Source of the DNA: an uncultured Eubacteriales bacterium
GTDB taxonomy: Bacteria; Bacillota; Clostridia; Christensenellales; Aristaeellaceae
Assembly (NCBI GenBank): GCA_900320085.1
Contig: ONRC01000012.1
Span: forward strand, 1-64,000
Length of the DNA stretch: 64,000 bases
Direction: 5' to 3'
Both the position numbers and the translations under genes were made by a program. The first letter of the stretch is position 1. Every line of letters begins with the position of its first letter. The notes beneath the pieces are model-generated. The model saw only the letters and a program-made list of their open reading frames with translations, searched no databases and had not been told where the DNA came from. Shown piece by piece: positions 16,483-24,836 of this stretch.

Positions 16483-17938
16483 AAATCCCTTCGCCAGCAT
16501 CCGCTGGCAGATTCTGCTCGCTTTTCTGACGATCGTTGGCCTGAGCTTTTACGTGATGGCCAGCTGGGTCGGCGGCATGGTGGGCGATTCTTTATTTGAG
16601 CAGCGCATCCGTTCCGACCGCACGAGCCTGGAAAGCCTGGCCGTGCGCATCGCCCCCACCCTGGCGCAGAGCGACGCTCCGGCGCTCCAGCGCCAGCTGA
16701 TCGCGGCGGGCGGCGAGCTGGGCGGGCGCGTGCTGCTTTTGGACCCCAACGGCAAGGTGCAGCTGGATTCCTATGGGGAAATTCAGGGCACCCGTTTGGA
16801 GTATCCCGAAATCGTGAGCATCCTGGTGAAGGGGCAGAATGTGGATTACGGGGTGCACGAGCTGGAAACGGGCGTGTCGCTGGACACGTCGCATTTGCTG
16901 TTCGCCCGGCGCTCCTCCGCCTCCTGGGTGGGCTACTGCACCGCTGGCGTGGTGTATGCCTCCGATGTGATCGGCGTGCTGCTGCTGGTGTCCCCCGTGC
17001 AGGAGATCATGCAGAACCTGTACCAATTGCAAGACCAGATGGTGCTGATTTTCGCCGCCATCGCCCTTACGTCACTGATTTGCGCGTGGGTGTTTTCCCG
17101 GGTCATCACCCGGCCCATCGCCGGGCTGAACCGAGGCATTCAGAAAATGTCCAAGGGCGATTTCTCCGCCCGGGTGAAGGTGCGCGGATCGGGCGAAATG
17201 AAGCAGCTGGCCCGGGCGTTCAACTCCATGAGCGAGAAGCTGGAAACGCTGGATCAATCCAGAAACCAGTTCGTGTCCAACGCCAGCCATGAGCTGAAAA
17301 CCCCCCTGGCCACCATGAAGATCATGATCGAATCGCTGATCTATCAGCCCGACATGGACAAGAACCTGCGCACGGAATTCATGACGGACATCAACAACGA
17401 GATCGACCGGCTGTCCGCCATCGTGAGCGACCTGCTGACCCTGGTGCAGATGGATTCCCAGAACGTGAAGCTGACCCGGGAAAACCTGTCCATTGCTCAG
17501 CTCATCAAGGACAACGCCCACCGGCTTACCCCCATCGCCAACCAGAAGGGACAGAAGATCGTGCTGCAATTGCAGGATTCCTGCGATATTTACGCCGACA
17601 AGTCCAAGCTGAACCAGGTGATTTACAACCTGATGGAGAACGCCGTCAAGTATACCCAGGCCAGCGGCGTCATCCGCGTGTCGCTCCAGCGCCAGGGCCG
17701 CAACGCCATCTTCAAGGTGTCCGACAATGGCCCCGGCATCCCCAAGGAAAACCTGCCCCACATCTTCGACCGCTTCTACCGTGTGGATAAGGCCCGCAGC
17801 CGGGAGAAGGGCGGCACCGGATTGGGCCTGAGTATCGTGCATCAGCTGGTGCTGCTCCACGGCGGGGCCATCAACGTGGAAAGCGAAGAAGGCCGCGGTG
17901 CCACCTTCATTGTGGAACTGCCGCTGCATCAGGGATAA
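16478..17938 (+). CDS. Sensor histidine kinase, WalK-like, without an obvious start codon
   Basis: Partner kinase of the preceding regulator. Order: TM1 (IRWQILLAFLTIVGLSFYVM), an extracellular part of about 125 residues, TM2 (LIFAAIALTSLICAWVF), a HAMP linker, HisKA with FVSNASHELKTPLATMK (phospho-His), and HATPase with the N-box YNLMENAVKYT and G-boxes DNGPGIP and GGTGLGLS. No ATG, GTG or TTG exists between the regulator's stop and TM1. The first in-frame candidate is ATT at 16478, overlapping the stop TAA as ATTAA. Starting at the GTG at 16553 would delete most of TM1. Either a rare ATT start with coupling, a -1 slip at the regulator's end, or a base error explains this. No wall-metabolism genes follow. 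Confidence 0.85.
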   Translation: MKNPFASIRWQILLAFLTIVGLSFYVMASWVGGMVGDSLFEQRIRSDRTSLESLAVRIAPTLAQSDAPALQRQLIAAGGELGGRVLLLDPNGKVQLDSYGEIQGTRLEYPEIVSILVKGQNVDYGVHELETGVSLDTSHLLFARRSSASWVGYCTAGVVYASDVIGVLLLVSPVQEIMQNLYQLQDQMVLIFAAIALTSLICAWVFSRVITRPIAGLNRGIQKMSKGDFSARVKVRGSGEMKQLARAFNSMSEKLETLDQSRNQFVSNASHELKTPLATMKIMIESLIYQPDMDKNLRTEFMTDINNEIDRLSAIVSDLLTLVQMDSQNVKLTRENLSIAQLIKDNAHRLTPIANQKGQKIVLQLQDSCDIYADKSKLNQVIYNLMENAVKYTQASGVIRVSLQRQGRNAIFKVSDNGPGIPKENLPHIFDRFYRVDKARSREKGGTGLGLSIVHQLVLLHGGAINVESEEGRGATFIVELPLHQG

Positions 17939-17955
17939 AATATCCAATCATGCGT

Positions 17956-17990
17956 AAAAGACACAGGAAACACACTGTGTCTTTTTTCTT
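17956..17990 (+). terminator. Terminator of the two-component operon
   Basis: AAAGACACAG/CTGTGTCTTT, a 10-bp stem, followed by TTTTTTCTTTT. Confidence 0.9.
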
Positions 17991-18007
17991 TTCACGCAGG
18001 TTTTTCC

Positions 18008-18038
18008 TGCATGGTTTTACCACCGGCATGGCATGATA
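18008..18038 (+). promoter_or_regulatory. Sigma-F/sigma-G-like promoter of lonB
   Basis: TGCATG (18008-18013) and CATGATA (18032-18038) with an 18-bp spacer resemble the forespore consensus (about TGCATA and CATAMTA). In B. subtilis lonB is transcribed in the forespore by sigma-F, so the match makes sense. No vegetative-type promoter is seen in this gap. Confidence 0.5.
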
Positions 18039-18066
18039 AAGGCAGGGAACAAGGGGGGAGAAACAT

Positions 18067-19734
18067 TTGAGTTGGATTTTTGGAGCGGTGCAGCTGCTGG
18101 CGACGGCGGTGATGGGCATTTACTTTTACACGCAGCTCAAGCGGCAGCGGCAATCCCAGCCCAGGAACGGGCGGGAAAGCGCCAGGGAAATGGAAAACCT
18201 GCGCCGGATGCGGGGGATTTCCCTGACGGAACCGCTGAGCGAGCACGTGCGGCCCCACCGGTTTGAGGACATCATCGGCCAGGAGGAGGGCATCCGGTCG
18301 CTGCTGGCGATCCTGTGCGGACATAACCCGCAGCATGTGATCATCTACGGCCCGCCCGGCATCGGCAAAACCTGCGCGGCGCGGCTGGCGCTGGAGGCGG
18401 CGAAGCAAAGCCCCGGGACGCCCTTCCAGCCCAACGCGCCCTTCATCGAGATGGATGCCACCTGCGTGCGGTTTGACGAACGGGCGATTGCCGACCCGCT
18501 CATCGGCAGTGTGCACGACCCCATCTACCAGGGCGCGGGGCCGCTGGGCGTGGCGGGGGTGCCCCAGCCCAAGCCCGGCGCGGTGAGCCGGGCCCACGGC
18601 GGGGTGCTGTTTCTGGACGAGATCGGGGAGCTGCATCCCATCCAGATGAACAAGCTGCTGAAAGTGCTGGAGGACCGAAAGGTGATGCTGGATTCCGCCT
18701 ATTATAACCCCGACGATACCGGCACGCCGCGCTACATCCATGACATTTTCAAAAACGGTCTGCCCGCGGATTTCCGTCTGATCGGGGCCACTACCCGCAG
18801 CCCGGAGGAGTTGCCTCCCGCCTTGCGTTCCCGGTGCATGGAGGTGTTTTTCCGCGCCCTGAACCCGGAGGAAATCGCCCGCATCGCTTCGGACGCGGCG
18901 GCGCGGTCGGGCTTTTCCATGGGCCGGGTCACGGCAGCGCTGGTGGGGCAGTACGCCACCTGCGGGCGGGACGCGGTGAACATGGTGCAGATGGCAGGCG
19001 GAGTTGCGCAGCTGGAGGGGCGGAAGGAAATCCGGCAGGCCGACATGGAATGGGTGATCGAATCGGGCCACTACGCGCGCCAGCCCGGCCAGGAGGTCAG
19101 CCGGGAAAACCGGGTGGGCCGGGTGCACGGCCTGGCGGTGGGCGGCAGCCACCAGGGCACCGTCATGGAAATCGAGGCGGTGGCCAGTCCCGGCACGGGC
19201 AGGGTCCGCGTGACCGGCATCGTGGAGGAAGAAGAACTGGGTGGGGGAACTCACACCATGCGGCGGAAATCCACCGCCCACGCTTCCGCCGAAAACGTCA
19301 TCACCCTGCTTCGCCGCCTGGGCTATGCCGACGAACGCACCGACCTGCATATCAATTTCCCCGGCGGCGCGCCGGTGGACGGCCCGTCGGCGGGCGTGGC
19401 CATGGCCGTGGCGGCGGTCAGCGCCCTGACCGGTCAGCCGGTGGACGGCAGCGCCGCGGTCACAGGAGAAATCGGCGTGCAGGGCAACGTACTTCCGGTG
19501 GGCGGCGTGCCCGCCAAGGTGGAGGCTGCCCGGCTGGCGGGGCTTTCCAAGGTCTATATTCCCCGTGACAATGCCATGGAACGCTTCCGGGACGCAGGCA
19601 TTTCCGTACTTTCCCTGGACACCGTGCAGGATGCCCTGCGGGTAATGCTCCTGCCTTCCGAAACAGTTGAACCCAATGCCGAACATCCGCTGCCCCCCGC
19701 CCAGCCCCTGGCCGCGGCGTCGGCGATCCTATAA
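18067..19734 (+). CDS. lonB: ATP-dependent protease LonB
   Basis: Membrane-anchored Lon-type serine protease, 555 residues, the length of B. subtilis LonB. The N-terminal helix (MSWIFGAVQLLATAVMGIYF) replaces the LonA substrate domain. The AAA+ module has Walker A GPPGIGKT, Walker B GGVLFLDEIGE, and the long family-specific stretch IADPLIGSVHDPIYQGAG. The C-terminal S16 protease domain carries the catalytic Ser in DGPSAGVAMA and the Lys in VGGVPAKVEAA. The start is TTG at 18067, with AAGGGGGGAG 6-7 nt upstream. LonB acts in the forespore in Bacillus, so its presence points to a sporulating or formerly sporulating lineage. It lies directly before lonA, the ancestral order. Confidence 0.95.
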   Translation: MSWIFGAVQLLATAVMGIYFYTQLKRQRQSQPRNGRESAREMENLRRMRGISLTEPLSEHVRPHRFEDIIGQEEGIRSLLAILCGHNPQHVIIYGPPGIGKTCAARLALEAAKQSPGTPFQPNAPFIEMDATCVRFDERAIADPLIGSVHDPIYQGAGPLGVAGVPQPKPGAVSRAHGGVLFLDEIGELHPIQMNKLLKVLEDRKVMLDSAYYNPDDTGTPRYIHDIFKNGLPADFRLIGATTRSPEELPPALRSRCMEVFFRALNPEEIARIASDAAARSGFSMGRVTAALVGQYATCGRDAVNMVQMAGGVAQLEGRKEIRQADMEWVIESGHYARQPGQEVSRENRVGRVHGLAVGGSHQGTVMEIEAVASPGTGRVRVTGIVEEEELGGGTHTMRRKSTAHASAENVITLLRRLGYADERTDLHINFPGGAPVDGPSAGVAMAVAAVSALTGQPVDGSAAVTGEIGVQGNVLPVGGVPAKVEAARLAGLSKVYIPRDNAMERFRDAGISVLSLDTVQDALRVMLLPSETVEPNAEHPLPPAQPLAAASAIL

Positions 19735-19771
19735 GAAGAGCGGAACAGTTAATATTCCTGTTATCTCGGAA

Positions 19772-20009
19772 GGAACGTCCCAAAAGCCTTCCCCTCGCAG
19801 GGGAAGGTGGGCCGCGCGGAGCTTACTTCATCAGAGAAGCCAAATCAATTCGCGCGGCTCGGATGAGGTGAGCTCCCCCGACAATATGTGAACATGTAAC
19901 AGGGTGGAGCACCTCATCCGTCAGGCGCGAATTGACCTGATCACATTTCCCATCTTGTCTCCGCGCCTGACACCTTCCCCTCCGAGGGGAAGGCTTTTGG
20001 GAGTGTTCC
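19772..20009. repeat. Foldback repeat R2 (GCCTTCCCC type) between lonB and lonA
   Basis: Long imperfect terminal inverted repeats: 19772-19797 and 19984-20009, core CCCAAAAGCCTTCCCCTCG with its complement. Internal GGATGAGGTG and CACCTCATCCG motifs repeat the same family in nested form. The fragment inserted at 63565-63611 is a short member of this family. No gene lies inside. Confidence 0.85.
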
Positions 20010-20040
20010 ATTCCGCGCACCGTTCCTCCCACTGGAAAGG

Positions 20041-20069
20041 TTGCAATTTCCAACTGCATCAAGTATAAT
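20041..20069 (+). promoter_or_regulatory. Sigma-A promoter of lonA
   Basis: TTGCAA (20041-20046), 17-bp spacer, perfect TATAAT (20064-20069). No CIRCE-type inverted repeat is seen nearby. Confidence 0.85.
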
Positions 20070-20128
20070 AATAACCTGCCGGAGGATTCTTTCCGGAAAA
20101 TTAAAAACCCAATCAATCAGGAGAAAGT

Positions 20129-22474
20129 ATGCCAAGAAGAAAGAAAAACACCCTGCGTTTGCCCCTCATCCCCCTGCGGGGACTGATGGTATTTCCCCAC
20201 ATGGTGCTGCATTTCGACGTGGGCCGCGCCCGCAGCGTGGCGGCGCTGGAGCAGGCCATGATGGAGGATCAGCAGGTATTTTTGGTGGCCCAGTCCGACG
20301 GCGACGTGGAAGAACCCACGGTGGACGAGCTGTGCCGCGTGGGCACGGTGGCCGCCATCAAGCAGGTATTGAACCTGCCGGGGGACACCATCCGCGTATT
20401 GGTGGAGGGCGAACAGCGCGCCTTTTTGCGCGCCATCACCCAGGAAGACCCTTACTGGATCGCCGACGTGGAGGTGCCCGCCCAGGAATTGCCCGACACC
20501 CCCGAAACCGAAGCCATGGTGCGGGCGACCCATGACTTATTTGAGGAATACGCCCGGGCGTCCATGCGCGTGTCGGGTGAAACCCTGCGCTCCGTCAGCG
20601 AGGTGGACAGGCCCGACCAATTGGCCGACATCATCGCCGCCAACGTGCTGACCCGGGTGGAGGACCGCCAGGCCATTTTAGAGGAAATCGACGTGGAAAA
20701 GCGGCTGGAAAAGCTGTGCGAAATCCTCATCCGGGAAACCGAGCTGGCGGGTATCGAAAAGCAGGTGCAGAGCCGGCTGAAAAAGCAGATCGACAAAAAC
20801 CAGAAGGACTATTATCTGCGGGAGCAGATCAAGGCCATCCAGGAAGAACTGGGCGACAAGGACGAAACCTATGTGGAGGACCTGCGCAAAAAGGTGGCCG
20901 ACACGCCCATGAACGACGAGGCCCGGGAAAAGGCCAACAAGGAATTGGACCGGCTTTCCCGCATGGCCCCCGGCACGCCGGAGATCGGGGTCAGCCGCAC
21001 CTATGTGGAATGGATTCTGGACCTGCCCTGGGGCAAGCTGACCACGGACAACCTGGACCTCAAGCGCGCCCGCCGCATCCTGGACGAAGATCACTACGCC
21101 ATGGAAAAGGTGAAGGAGCGGGTGATCGAATACCTGGCCGTGCGCCGCATGAAGGAAAAGAACACCGAGGACGGCGTGCTGAAGGGCCCCATCCTGTGCT
21201 TCGTGGGCCCGCCCGGCGTGGGCAAAACCAGCATCGTGAAGGGCATCGCCAAGGCCGTGGGCCGCAAGTTCGTGCAGATGAGCCTGGGCGGCGTGCGGGA
21301 CGAGGCTGAAATTCGCGGCCACCGGCGCACCTATGTGGGGGCCATCCCCGGCCGCATCATCGAGGGCATGAAGCGGGCGGGCACCATGAACCCCGTGTTC
21401 CTGTTCGACGAAATCGACAAGATGAGCCACGACTTCCGGGGCGATCCTGCCTCCGCCATGCTGGAGGTGCTGGACGCGGAGCAGAATTTTGCCTTCCGCG
21501 ACCATTATATGGAACTGCCCTTTGACCTGAGCAAGGTCATGTTCATCACCACCGCCAACACCATGGACACCATCCCCGGCCCGCTGCTGGACCGCATGGA
21601 GGTCATTGAGGTGCCCAGCTACACCGAAGAGGAAAAGCTGCACATTGCGAAAAAGCACCTGCTGGCCAAGCAGACGGAGGAGCACGGCCTGCCGCCCAAG
21701 TCGGTGAAAATTTCCGACACGGCCATGAAGCACATCATCGAGGGTTATACCCGCGAGGCGGGCGTGCGCACGCTTTCCCGCACCATCGCGCGGGTGGTGC
21801 GCAAGGCGGCGGTGGAAATGCTGGACGAGGACAAGGAAACCGTGTCCGTCACTCCCCAGGTGGTGGAAAAGTATCTGGGCGCGCCGCGCTTCCTGCGGGA
21901 AGCCCCGGAGAAGGAGCCGTTGGTGGGCATTGTGAACGGCCTGGCCTATACCACCGTGGGTGGCGAAACCCTGGCTGTGGAGTGCGCCACCATGGAAGGC
22001 ACCGGCCAGGTGAAGCTGACCGGGCAGCTGGGCGACGTGATGAAGGAATCCGCCATGGCGGCGCTTTCCTGGGTGCGGGCCCACGCCAAGGAGTTTGATT
22101 TGCAGCCCGAGTTCCACAAGAACCTGGATATTCACATCCACGTGCCCGAGGGCGCCGTGCCCAAGGATGGCCCCTCCGCGGGCGTCACCATGGCGACGGC
22201 GCTGGTGTCGGCGCTCACGGGCCGAAAGGTGCGCCAGGACGTGGCCATGACCGGGGAAATCACCCTGCGGGGCCGGGTTCTGCCCATCGGCGGCGTGAAG
22301 GAAAAGCTGCTGGCCGCCTACCGCGCCGGTATCAAAACCATCCTGCTGCCCAAGGAAAACCAGAAGGACCTGGAGGATGTGCCCGAGCACGTGCGAAAAG
22401 AATTTGAAATCATCCTCACCGAAAACATTCAGGATGTGCTGAATGTGGCGCTGATGGCGGAAAGAACGCTTTAA
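20129..22474 (+). CDS. lon: ATP-dependent protease La (LonA)
   Basis: Cytoplasmic AAA+ protease for misfolded and regulatory proteins, 781 residues, full length. The N-terminal substrate domain starts [20 protein letters not shown]. The AAA+ module has Walker [10 protein letters not shown], Walker [12 protein letters not shown] and the pore and sensor segments around [18 protein letters not shown]. The S16 domain has the catalytic Ser in [12 protein letters not shown] and Lys in [11 protein letters not shown]. The ATG at 20129 follows GGAGAAAGT. It is the second Lon gene in tandem with lonB, and engB follows downstream as in Bacillus, but with a large structured insertion between them. Confidence 0.97.
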   Translation: MPRRKKNTLRLPLIPLRGLMVFPHMVLHFDVGRARSVAALEQAMMEDQQVFLVAQSDGDVEEPTVDELCRVGTVAAIKQVLNLPGDTIRVLVEGEQRAFLRAITQEDPYWIADVEVPAQELPDTPETEAMVRATHDLFEEYARASMRVSGETLRSVSEVDRPDQLADIIAANVLTRVEDRQAILEEIDVEKRLEKLCEILIRETELAGIEKQVQSRLKKQIDKNQKDYYLREQIKAIQEELGDKDETYVEDLRKKVADTPMNDEAREKANKELDRLSRMAPGTPEIGVSRTYVEWILDLPWGKLTTDNLDLKRARRILDEDHYAMEKVKERVIEYLAVRRMKEKNTEDGVLKGPILCFVGPPGVGKTSIVKGIAKAVGRKFVQMSLGGVRDEAEIRGHRRTYVGAIPGRIIEGMKRAGTMNPVFLFDEIDKMSHDFRGDPASAMLEVLDAEQNFAFRDHYMELPFDLSKVMFITTANTMDTIPGPLLDRMEVIEVPSYTEEEKLHIAKKHLLAKQTEEHGLPPKSVKISDTAMKHIIEGYTREAGVRTLSRTIARVVRKAAVEMLDEDKETVSVTPQVVEKYLGAPRFLREAPEKEPLVGIVNGLAYTTVGGETLAVECATMEGTGQVKLTGQLGDVMKESAMAALSWVRAHAKEFDLQPEFHKNLDIHIHVPEGAVPKDGPSAGVTMATALVSALTGRKVRQDVAMTGEITLRGRVLPIGGVKEKLLAAYRAGIKTILLPKENQKDLEDVPEHVRKEFEIILTENIQDVLNVALMAERTL

Positions 22475-22492
22475 ATCATGACGAGGCGAGGG

Positions 22493-22985
22493 CCTATGCG
22501 GCCCTCGTGCACCTGCACCAGGAGATTTCATCTCCTGGACCTCAGTAGCGGATATTGCTTGAACTGATAAATTTGCTTGATTCCCGCAGAAGCGTGGAGG
22601 GACGTGGAAGATTGACTTGGTGCCGTGGTGCTTCTGGCCCGGCGGCAAAGCCGCCAACCCGGATGCAAAGCATCCGGGGAAAGCCAGGGAATAATCAACA
22701 GGGGAAAGTTTACTTTCCCCTGCGGATTTTCCCAGGCTTTCTTGGGCCAGAAGCCCTCAATCTTTTCGTATTCCCAGCGCGGCAGGCGGAGTTTGTCTGC
22801 TTATTCCAACTATGTTCATTCGCCAGTTGCGGGTCCAGGGACGAAGCACGGACAGCCGCCTGTGGCGGATGTTCTGTCCGCGCTGAGATCAGCCGAAACG
22901 AGCAATCTCGCCATGAAGGCGAGTTGCGACGATTGAGGCTGCGGATACTCAGGACCCTGGTTGGGGTCTGGGGCGAACAGAGAAA
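22493..22985 (+). repeat. Large nested-palindrome element, possible structured RNA, copy B
   Basis: About 490 nt with no credible gene between lonA and engB. Hairpins include GAGGGCC/GGCCCTC, CCAGGAGA/TCTCCTGG, GGCGGC/GCCGCC, CCCGGATGC/GCATCCGGG, AGGGGAAAGT/ACTTTCCCCT, CGGACAG/CTGTCCG and GCAAtCTCGCC/GGCGAGTTGC. Longer-range perfect pairings enclose them: GCTTCTGGCCC with GGGCCAGAAGC, GAAAGCCaGGGAA with TTCCCaGGCTTTC, CCTCAATC with GATTGAGG, and GGGTCC with GGACCC. Such nesting gives a multi-branched fold. It may be a noncoding RNA or stacked palindromic repeats inserted in one another. Copy A at 1-215 shares the ends but lacks the central branches. Confidence 0.6.
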
Positions 22986-23001
22986 GACAACAGGAGCAGC
23001 C

Positions 23002-23592
23002 ATGGAAATCAAAACCGCGTCCTTTGTGACCAGCATGTCATCCTACAAAGCCCCGGAAAACGCGCTGCCGGAAATCGCGGTGGCGGGAAAGAGCAACGTG
23101 GGCAAGTCCAGCCTGATCAACAATCTGTGCCGCCGCAAGGCGTTGGCAAAAACCAGCGCCACGCCCGGCAAGACCCGGCTGATCAACCTGTTTCTGCTCA
23201 ATGACAGCCTGCACCTGGTGGACCTGCCGGGCTACGGCTTTGCCAAGGTGGACAAGCAGGAAAAGCTGCGCTGGGGCGAAATGATGGAGGGCTACTTCCG
23301 GGAAACGAACCGGCTTCGCCTGACCCTGCATCTGGTGGACATCCGCCACGAGCCCACCCAGGACGACGTGCAGATGAACACCTTCCTGCGGGAAAGCGGA
23401 CTGCCCTTCGTGGTGGTTGCCACGAAAGCGGATAAGATTTCCCGGGGCGCGCGGATGAAGAACCTGGCCCCCATCTGCCGCGCCTTGCAGGTGCAGCCCT
23501 GGCAGGTGATTTGCTATTCCTCCGAGAATAGCGACGGACGGGACCAATTGCTGGAGATGATTGAAAAAGCCCTCGTGGCACAGGAAGAATAA
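23002..23592 (+). CDS. engB: Ribosome biogenesis GTPase EngB (YsxC/YihA)
   Basis: GTP-binding protein needed for assembly of the large ribosomal subunit, 196 residues, the normal size. G1 is AGKSNVGKSS, G2 the Thr in SATPGKTRLIN, G3 DLPGYG, G4 TKADKI, and the family stretch GYGFAKV is present. ATG 23002 follows CAGGAGCAGCC; the longer in-frame extension covers the structured element and is rejected. The lonB-lonA-engB order matches Bacillus. Confidence 0.96.
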   Translation: MEIKTASFVTSMSSYKAPENALPEIAVAGKSNVGKSSLINNLCRRKALAKTSATPGKTRLINLFLLNDSLHLVDLPGYGFAKVDKQEKLRWGEMMEGYFRETNRLRLTLHLVDIRHEPTQDDVQMNTFLRESGLPFVVVATKADKISRGARMKNLAPICRALQVQPWQVICYSSENSDGRDQLLEMIEKALVAQEE

Positions 23593-23607
23593 ACCTTTCC
23601 ATACAAA

Positions 23608-23649
23608 ACGCCCGAACCGATGCTGCAAACCGGTTCGGGTGTTTTTCTT
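23608..23649. terminator. Bidirectional terminator after engB
   Basis: CCCGAACCG/CGGTTCGGG stem with GTTTTTCTTT on the plus side and CGTTTTG on the minus side. It serves engB and probably the convergent YARHG-protein gene. Confidence 0.88.
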
Positions 23650-23657
23650 TCTCAGGT

Positions 23658-24590
23658 TTATTTGGAATAGGCGTCCCAGTTTTCCAACGTATCGTAGGGC
23701 ACGTCAAGGCAGCCGGTGGGGATGAAGCCGCGCACCAGCTTCCCGCCTACAGTGGTTTCGATGTAGTCAAAGCTCCAGCCGCTCTGGTTGGTCATGGTGG
23801 TCAGATACGTCACCGTATCCCCCGCGCGAAGGCTGGCAATGGTGGTCATGGTACGCAGCGGGTCGTCCGTCAGGGTGGCGGCGGAAGTCAGACGGCAGGA
23901 AGAGCGCTCAAAATACAAAGGATCGTTCACGCTCACCTTCCCTCTGATTTGAGAGCCGTTCACGTAGCCAACCCGCACGCTGCCCGCGTTGGTTTCATAG
24001 AACACCAGCATCCAGCCGTTTTCCCAGCCCGCGCCCCACACCGCGCCGTTGGTGTTCAGCAGGGCTTTGCCGTTGGCCCCGCGCCAGGAGGAAGCGCTCG
24101 GCGCGGAATACACGTCCAGCTTTTGATTGGCGGTAAGGGTCAGGTAAGAAAAGCCCGTCAGCTTCAGGGAGCCGTCCGGAGGCGTGAAATCCCGCCAGGA
24201 TTTGAGGGGCGAACCGGCGGGCTTGCGGTAAGGCCAGTTCACCGCGTCCATCTGGCTGATGACAGACTTGATGGTCTTATAGTTTTTCCATTCCAGGTCG
24301 GTGGAGGCGGCGACGGCCTGTTCCTTCGTCACCTTGCGCACCGCCTGATACCAGGGCTGGGCGTTGAACCAATTGTAGAATTTGCCGCCCGCCTGAAACG
24401 GGTAGCCGTGCCGGGCGAAGATTTCATTGAACATGAAGCTCAGCGATTCTCTGTCCCAGTCCCACAGCTCCGCTTCGGTGATCGCCCGGGTATTGCTGTC
24501 CAGCAGATACTGGTGATCGGCCAGCGCGCCCATCGGCAGCGCCGACAGCAGCAGACATACGATGGCAAAACAACTGACAGCTTTTTTCAT
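23658..24590 (-). CDS. Secreted YARHG-domain protein
   Basis: A 310-residue exported protein. The signal peptide MKKAVSCFAIVCLLLSALPM ends at GALAD. Residues about 28-100 fit the YARHG domain, a probably extracellular domain named after this motif; here it reads MFNEIFARHGYPFQ followed by FYNWFNAQPWYQA. The C-terminal half has two SH3-like segments (LDVYSAPSASSWRGANGK and the region ending RGFIPTGCL). The function is unknown, but wall or surface binding is likely. AAGGAGGAAATG supports the start. The gap from 24591 to 24836 holds only AT-rich sequence. Confidence 0.8.
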   Translation of the reverse strand: MKKAVSCFAIVCLLLSALPMGALADHQYLLDSNTRAITEAELWDWDRESLSFMFNEIFARHGYPFQAGGKFYNWFNAQPWYQAVRKVTKEQAVAASTDLEWKNYKTIKSVISQMDAVNWPYRKPAGSPLKSWRDFTPPDGSLKLTGFSYLTLTANQKLDVYSAPSASSWRGANGKALLNTNGAVWGAGWENGWMLVFYETNAGSVRVGYVNGSQIRGKVSVNDPLYFERSSCRLTSAATLTDDPLRTMTTIASLRAGDTVTYLTTMTNQSGWSFDYIETTVGGKLVRGFIPTGCLDVPYDTLENWDAYSK

Positions 24591-24836
24591 CCTGACATTT
24601 CCTCCTTATCGTTTTCCCGAGTATCCGTGCATCCAGGCATGAATGAATGTGAGAGTATTATAGCATACCTTTTCTCACCTGTCATCACGGATTTCCTCAG
24701 AATTGTAAAATGTTACGAAAGTATATAATTTTTGTCAACATCTATTTCATTTTTCTGTTTTTTATGTTACAATAAAGTCGGCTCATTGTCCATTTATTGA
24801 AGTCCAAAGTCTTTGCCGATGAGGTTTGATGAAGTA

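Noticed and set aside
20678..22657. 659-codon minus-strand frame opposite lonA
   Set aside because: His/Gly/Ala-rich shadow of the lonA codons; lonA itself is certain.
22555..23001. N-terminal extension of EngB by about 149 residues
   Set aside because: The extension translates the palindromic element; EngB homology and a ribosome site begin at 23002.
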